Under the pieces are notes generated by a model. That model saw nothing but the letters and a program-made list of their open reading frames with translations, searched no databases and had not been told where the DNA came from. Source: Oscillospiraceae bacterium (GTDB lineage: Bacteria > Bacillota > Clostridia > Oscillospirales > Oscillospiraceae). Taken from it: a stretch of 10,628 nucleotides of DNA. A program made the translations under genes and the position numbers. The DNA is taken from the NCBI GenBank assembly GCA_024404735.1, contig JAKSPP010000046.1:1-10628 (forward strand), read 5' to 3'. Of the stretch, positions 6,650 through 10,628 are shown one piece after another (within the stretch, counting starts at the first letter, position 1; every line of letters begins with the position of its first letter).

Positions 6650-7317
6650 GTGAGCATCTTATTAAGCCAATTGCCCATATTAAGTCAGATTTCGATGAGA
6701 AATTCGGCATTCCCCGCCAGAGTCTCGTTGTTCCGGAGCTGAGGGCCGAGATAGTTTTCGAGCCCGAGTACCGCAATCCGGATTTTATAAAGGGCCTTGA
6801 AGGATATACCCATATCTGGCTTATCTGGCAGTTTTCCGAAAATCTTCGTACGGAAGTAAAGGCAACCGTGCGCCCCCCGCGCCTTGGCGGAGATAAAAGA
6901 GTAGGCGTTTTTGCAAGCCGTTCTCCCTTCAGACCAAACGGACTTGGCCTTTCCTGCGTTCGTATTCTCGAAATAACGGAAGACCCGGGTATTATTGTAT
7001 CCGGCGCCGATTTAATGAACGGCACTCCCATATTCGATATTAAGCCCTATGTACCCTATTCCGACAGAATCGAAGATGCCGGTGAGGGGTATACGGCGGG
7101 GCAGTGGAAAAAAATAGAAGTTATAATTCCCGATGAGGTCAGTGCGGTTTTTCCTGCGGAAAAGCTTACTGCTCTTAAGGGCGTCCTTGAAAATGACCCG
7201 CGCCCCCGTTTCCATGATGACCCTGACAGAATCTACGGAATGAGCTTTGCGGGCAGAAATATACGCTTTAAGGTTTCCGAGGGTGTTCTTACGGTTGTTG
7301 ACATCTCCGGAAAATAA
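6646..7317 (+). CDS. trmO: tRNA (N6-threonylcarbamoyladenosine37-N6)-methyltransferase TrmO
   Basis: TrmO (old names TsaA, YaeB) uses SAM to methylate t6A at position 37 of certain tRNAs, giving m6t6A. The 223-residue product has the family's motifs in order: GIPRQS (21-26), LEGYTHIWLIWQF (51-63), RPPRLGG (76-82), VGVFASRSPFRPN (86-98), GLGLS (99-103), and DLMNGTPIFDIKPYVPYSD (122-140). DPRPRF and YGM follow in the C-terminal part. Length is close to that of characterised members. The start is ATG 6646, which overlaps the upstream stop as ATGA and has GGAGG (6632-6636) 9 bases before it. A longer in-frame start at 6583 would add 21 non-conserved residues and is rejected. The overlap implies translational coupling with the SDR gene. 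Confidence 0.95.
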   Translation: MSEHLIKPIAHIKSDFDEKFGIPRQSLVVPELRAEIVFEPEYRNPDFIKGLEGYTHIWLIWQFSENLRTEVKATVRPPRLGGDKRVGVFASRSPFRPNGLGLSCVRILEITEDPGIIVSGADLMNGTPIFDIKPYVPYSDRIEDAGEGYTAGQWKKIEVIIPDEVSAVFPAEKLTALKGVLENDPRPRFHDDPDRIYGMSFAGRNIRFKVSEGVLTVVDISGK

Positions 7318-7373
7318 GGAATTGTTTCCTGTATACAGTATTTCCTCCCTGCTTATGAAAGGAATTAAAACAG

Positions 7374-9497
7374 ATGCTTGAGCTTCTCTCTCCCGCAGGC
7401 AGCCCCGAGGCTGTTGTTGCGGCTGTTCAGAATTACGCAGATGCGGTTTATCTCGGCCTTGGCGGCTTTAACGCAAGGCAGGGCGCCAAAAATTTTACGG
7501 ATGAGGAATTTCTCGCCGCTGTCAAATATTGTCACGAAAGAGGCTGTAAGGTCTATGTAACCCTGAATACCCTCTGCTCAGACAGGGAGCTTCCCGAGGC
7601 AGAGCGCCTGGCAAACTTTGTATCAAATGCGGGTGTTGATGCGGTTCTGGTTCAGGACCTTGGACTTGCAGCACTTTTAAGGGCAACCAATCCGGATTTA
7701 ACCCTTCATGCAAGCACGCAGATGAGTGTTCATAACCTTGCAGGTGTATTTGCCGCTGCCGAGCTTGGAATGAAAAGAGTTGTCCTTGCAAGAGAGCTGA
7801 GTCTTGAGCAGATTAAATTCATAACCGCCCGTTCCCCCATAGAGATAGAGGTTTTTGTCCACGGAGCTCTTTGCTTCTGCTACAGCGGACAGTGCTATAT
7901 GTCTTCCGTAATAGGAAGACGAAGCGGTAACCGCGGAATGTGCGCCCAGCCCTGCAGAATGCAGTACAGTCTCGGCCGCAAGTCCGATGAATATCCTATG
8001 AGTCTGAAGGACAGCTGTCTTATAGAGCATCTTCCGGAGCTTGAGGAGGCAGGTGTTGCCTGCATAAAAATCGAGGGCAGAATGAAGCGCCCCGAGTATA
8101 CGGCGATAGTAACGGGAATATACCACCGTGCCATAAGCGAGCACCTTCCGCCCACAGAGCGCGAGATGAAGATGCTTAAAGCGGCTTTTTCCCGTGACGG
8201 ATTTACGGACGGATATCTGACAGGTAAAAAACAGGATATGTTCGGCATAAGAGGTGAGCCTGACAGAACCGCCGCTGCAATGTTCAGCGAAGCAAGAAAG
8301 GCCTATTCCGCAGGAGAAGTCAGAAGAGTCGATGTTGATTTTTATGTATCCGCAAGAAAGGGTGAGAGCATCAAGCTCTACGCCAACGATGATGACGGCA
8401 ACAAGGTATCTGTTTTCGGCCCTGTCCCCGAAATAGCGGATAAAAATCAGCTTTCCGAAAAATATCTGGAAACCCAGCTTTATAAAACTGGCGGAACTCC
8501 CTTCCGCTGCAGAAGTGTCAGGGCGAGCGTTGACGAGGGTCTGTTCTGCTCTGCATCCGTAATTAATGCTTTAAGACGTTCCGTTCTCGATAAACTGACT
8601 GCCGAGAGAGGTAAAGAATCGGGAAGGCGTGAGGGCCTTGTTCCCGCCGAGCCTTACAATAAGCTTCAGGGAAGGCCCGTACTCAATTTCCGCGTAAGTG
8701 AGCTCAGACAGATTACTCCGGAGCTTGCCCAGCTCGGACCCACTGTACTTTATGTTCCTCTTGTTCTCGCTGCAACCGCACCGGAGGAAACTCTTGCTCC
8801 CTTTATCAGTAAGGAAACGGAGCTTTGTGCGGTAATGCCGCGCATAATCTCCGACAGTGAGATGAAGGAGGTCGGAAGACTTCTTAAAAAAGCCCGTGAA
8901 AACGGATTTTCCACAGCCCTTGCCGGAAATCTCGGACATATTGCCATTGCAAAGGCCTGCGGAATGAATGTACGCGGCGATTTCGGTATGAATGCCTATA
9001 ACGGCAGAACTCTGAAGACAATTTCCGAGGCAGGCCTTCTGTCTCAGACGCTGTCCTTTGAGCTTCGCCTTTCTCAGATAAGAGATATGCCAAAGCCGAT
9101 TGATACGGAGCTTCTGGCTTACGGACGGCTGCCTCTGATGGTAAGTGAGCAGTGCCTCGTTACCCCCGGAGGCTGTGCCGGACTTAAAAACAAACCCGAG
9201 GACGAGCCCTGTGCACGGCCCTGCGCAGAGTCCAGAACAATGCTCTCCGACAGAACGGGCTCCGCCTTCCCCGTCATAAGGGAATTCGGTTGCAGAAATG
9301 TGATTCTCAACTCCTCAAAGCTGTTTCTCGGAGATAAGCCTCAGGACTTTGCAGACCTGAATCTCTGGGGTGTCAGCCTGTTGTTTACAACAGAAACTCC
9401 CCGGGAGTGCGTAACCGTCGCAAAATCCTACCTCGGAATGAATGAGTACAGCCCCAACGGACTTACCCGCGGGCTTTATTACAGAGGTGTGGAATGA
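7374..9497 (+). CDS. U32-family protein with DUF3656 domain, RlhA-like (probable 23S rRNA C2501 hydroxylase)
   Basis: This 707-residue protein starts MLELLSPAGSPEA, the classic U32 opening. Its N-terminal part is barrel-like and has the family signature FVHGALCFCYSGQCYMSS (161-178). Cys167, Cys169, Cys174, Cys190 and Cys194 are likely metal-cluster or active-site ligands. Residues about 316-410 fit DUF3656 (KTGGTPF, then INALRR). A third region has a second Cys set (594, 601, 613, 617) after LAYGRLPLMVSEQC. U32 proteins were once called collagenases, but members with this long layout (E. coli RlhA/YdcP) hydroxylate 23S rRNA cytidine 2501. Shorter relatives (TrhP) hydroxylate tRNA U34. Length and DUF3656 favour RlhA, though orthology is not proven. 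ATG 7374 follows AAAGGA (7358-7363) by 10 bases. The 56-base gap after trmO shows no terminator. The stop overlaps maf by ATGA. Confidence 0.9.
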   Translation: MLELLSPAGSPEAVVAAVQNYADAVYLGLGGFNARQGAKNFTDEEFLAAVKYCHERGCKVYVTLNTLCSDRELPEAERLANFVSNAGVDAVLVQDLGLAALLRATNPDLTLHASTQMSVHNLAGVFAAAELGMKRVVLARELSLEQIKFITARSPIEIEVFVHGALCFCYSGQCYMSSVIGRRSGNRGMCAQPCRMQYSLGRKSDEYPMSLKDSCLIEHLPELEEAGVACIKIEGRMKRPEYTAIVTGIYHRAISEHLPPTEREMKMLKAAFSRDGFTDGYLTGKKQDMFGIRGEPDRTAAAMFSEARKAYSAGEVRRVDVDFYVSARKGESIKLYANDDDGNKVSVFGPVPEIADKNQLSEKYLETQLYKTGGTPFRCRSVRASVDEGLFCSASVINALRRSVLDKLTAERGKESGRREGLVPAEPYNKLQGRPVLNFRVSELRQITPELAQLGPTVLYVPLVLAATAPEETLAPFISKETELCAVMPRIISDSEMKEVGRLLKKARENGFSTALAGNLGHIAIAKACGMNVRGDFGMNAYNGRTLKTISEAGLLSQTLSFELRLSQIRDMPKPIDTELLAYGRLPLMVSEQCLVTPGGCAGLKNKPEDEPCARPCAESRTMLSDRTGSAFPVIREFGCRNVILNSSKLFLGDKPQDFADLNLWGVSLLFTTETPRECVTVAKSYLGMNEYSPNGLTRGLYYRGVE

Positions 9498-10066
9498 GAA
9501 TTATCCTTGCCTCGGGCTCACCGAGAAGAAAAGAGCTTCTGGGAAAATTTATTCCCTCTCTGGAGATAATCCCATCCCGTGCCGATGAGCCCTCGTTTCC
9601 GGAGCTCGGCCCTGCTGAAACCGTTAAAAAGCTCGCCTTAATCAAAGCAAGAGAGGTTGCCGGGAGAGAAGCGGGAAGAGGAGATATGGTTATCGGGGCC
9701 GATACGGTTGTGGCCATAGATAATAAGATTCTCGGAAAGCCACGCGATGAGGCTCATGCAGGAGAAATGCTCCGGGCTCTGTCCGGTTCTGTTCACGAAG
9801 TGTTTACAGGCGTGTGCATAATCAAGGACTGGGAAGAGTGTTGCTTTGCGGAAAAGACCGAAGTATATTTCAGACGCCTGACCGATTATGAAATAGATGC
9901 CTATATTGCTTCCGGAGAGCCTATGGATAAGGCGGGTGCATACGGAATTCAGGGCATTGCATCGCTTTTTGTTGAAAAAATCAACGGTGATTATTTTAAT
10001 GTTATGGGCTTCCCCGTATGTGCTGCGGGAAAGCAACTTGAAAAAATGGGTGTGAAGTTAATTTGA
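9494..10066 (+). CDS. maf: Maf-family nucleoside triphosphate pyrophosphatase (dTTP/UTP type)
   Basis: Maf proteins hydrolyse non-canonical or excess NTPs to NMP and pyrophosphate and were first noted as septum formation inhibitors. The 190-residue length is typical. Visible motifs are LASGSPRRKELL (5-16), GADTVV (68-73, catalytic Asp70), ILGKP (79-83), SGSVHEVFTGV (97-107) and DKAGAYGIQG (145-154). The last, with its KAGAYGIQG core, points to the YhdE/dTTP-UTP subgroup. ATG 9494 overlaps the U32 stop (ATGA), with AGAGG (9483-9487) 6 bases upstream. Its own stop overlaps the TTG start of mreC, so the three genes form one translationally coupled unit. Adjacency to mre genes is the usual Firmicute context. 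Confidence 0.95.
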   Translation: MRIILASGSPRRKELLGKFIPSLEIIPSRADEPSFPELGPAETVKKLALIKAREVAGREAGRGDMVIGADTVVAIDNKILGKPRDEAHAGEMLRALSGSVHEVFTGVCIIKDWEECCFAEKTEVYFRRLTDYEIDAYIASGEPMDKAGAYGIQGIASLFVEKINGDYFNVMGFPVCAAGKQLEKMGVKLI

Positions 10067-10628
10067 AACCGAAACAGTTTTTAATAAAATACGGAACTCG
10101 CTTTGTTATTGCAGTTGCTGTTCTGGCTGTTATAGTAGGTGCAGGCGCATCTTCAAGAAACGGCAAGGCCGGTTTGTTTAAGAATGCCGACGGCTCCCTC
10201 AAGGCTCCTGTTCAGAAGGCGGCAAGCGCCGTTGTAGACTGGATTGAGAGTCTTTATGGTTATATCTATACCTATGACTCCCTTGTGGCGGAAAACGAAA
10301 CTCTTCGTGCCGAAAATGCTCAGATAAGAGAGCAGGTCAGAAACTATGAAGAGGTCGATGCCGAGAATGTTCGTCTCCGTGAGCTGCTCAATCTTAAGCA
10401 GAAGCATTCCGATTTCGTTTTTGTATCCGCCAAGATAGTATCATGGGACCCGTCTGATTACACATCTATATTCTCTGTCTCAAAGGGAAGTGAGGATGGC
10501 ATTGAAGTCGGTGACTGTGTTCTGACGGAGTACGGTACTCTTGTGGGACAGGTTTTTGAGCTTGGCGATACCTGGTGCAACATAAGAACCATTATAGACG
10601 TCGATATGGACCTTGGTGCACTTGCGGG
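10063..10628 (+). CDS. mreC: Rod shape-determining protein MreC (partial, 3' end beyond window)
   Basis: The frame from TTG 10063 stays open to the window end and gives 188 residues of MreC, the bitopic scaffold of the elongasome that organises wall synthesis with MreD, RodA and PBP2. A basic start (MKPKQFLIKYGTR) leads to a TM helix at about 12-28. A coiled coil at about 70-113 includes LVAENETLRAENAQI and ENVRLRELLNLKQ. The first beta domain follows: VSAKIVSWDPS (121-131), SKGSEDGIEVGD (140-151) and GTLVGQVFELG (158-168). The start is a TTG because the in-frame stop TGA at 10039-10041 leaves no ATG or GTG option and the TM helix begins just after. The TTG overlaps the maf stop (TTGA), and the ribosome site before it is weak, so coupling to maf is likely. 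Confidence 0.93.
   Translation, partial: MKPKQFLIKYGTRFVIAVAVLAVIVGAGASSRNGKAGLFKNADGSLKAPVQKAASAVVDWIESLYGYIYTYDSLVAENETLRAENAQIREQVRNYEEVDAENVRLRELLNLKQKHSDFVFVSAKIVSWDPSDYTSIFSVSKGSEDGIEVGDCVLTEYGTLVGQVFELGDTWCNIRTIIDVDMDLGALA

Noticed and set aside
7298..7303. Perfect TTGACA -35-like hexamer at the end of trmO
   Set aside because: No acceptable -10 lies 16-18 bases downstream, and the bases encode trmO residues near its C-terminus.

Overview
The window looks like the chromosome of a Gram-positive anaerobe, most likely a member of Bacillota class Clostridia (Oscillospiraceae or Lachnospiraceae-like). Supporting signs are AGGAGG-type ribosome binding sites, a PrsA-like parvulin lipoprotein, no outer-membrane genes, a YmfI-like reductase, and a maf-mreC pair. 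The species cannot be named from the sequence alone. Every protein gene lies on the + strand.

Region 1 (1-632) is the tail of an rRNA operon. It holds the last bases of 23S rRNA, then tRNA-Glu(CTC) and tRNA-Lys(CTT), then 5S rRNA, a strong intrinsic terminator, and a second long strand-specific hairpin. Placing two tRNAs between 23S and 5S is an uncommon order.

Region 2 (633-5885) has three envelope proteins, each with one membrane anchor and a large predicted outside part. The first is a signal-anchored TPR and leucine-rich-repeat protein with three large LRR modules. The second is a lipoprotein foldase with a parvulin (PpiC-type) domain, preceded by a good sigma-A-like promoter. The third is a zinc ribbon-TM-helical repeat protein whose end resembles an NPCBM carbohydrate-binding fold. 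A shared role in surface sensing, folding or wall contact is plausible but inferred.

Region 3 (5915-9497) has three enzymes that probably all modify the translation apparatus: an SDR reductase with a YmfI-like motif (EF-P modification), TrmO (tRNA A37 methylation), and a U32/DUF3656 protein of the RlhA type (23S rRNA hydroxylation). The first two overlap by ATGA.

Region 4 (9494-10628) holds maf, overlapping the U32 gene by ATGA, and then mreC. The mreC gene starts at a TTG that overlaps the maf stop and runs off the window edge. These are a nucleotide pyrophosphatase and a cell-shape scaffold protein. No radC or mreB lies between them.

I see no phage, insertion sequence, CRISPR array, toxin-antitoxin or defence genes. 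The most unusual items are the rRNA operon order, the LRR and zinc-ribbon/NPCBM-like surface proteins, and the cluster of translation-modification enzymes.
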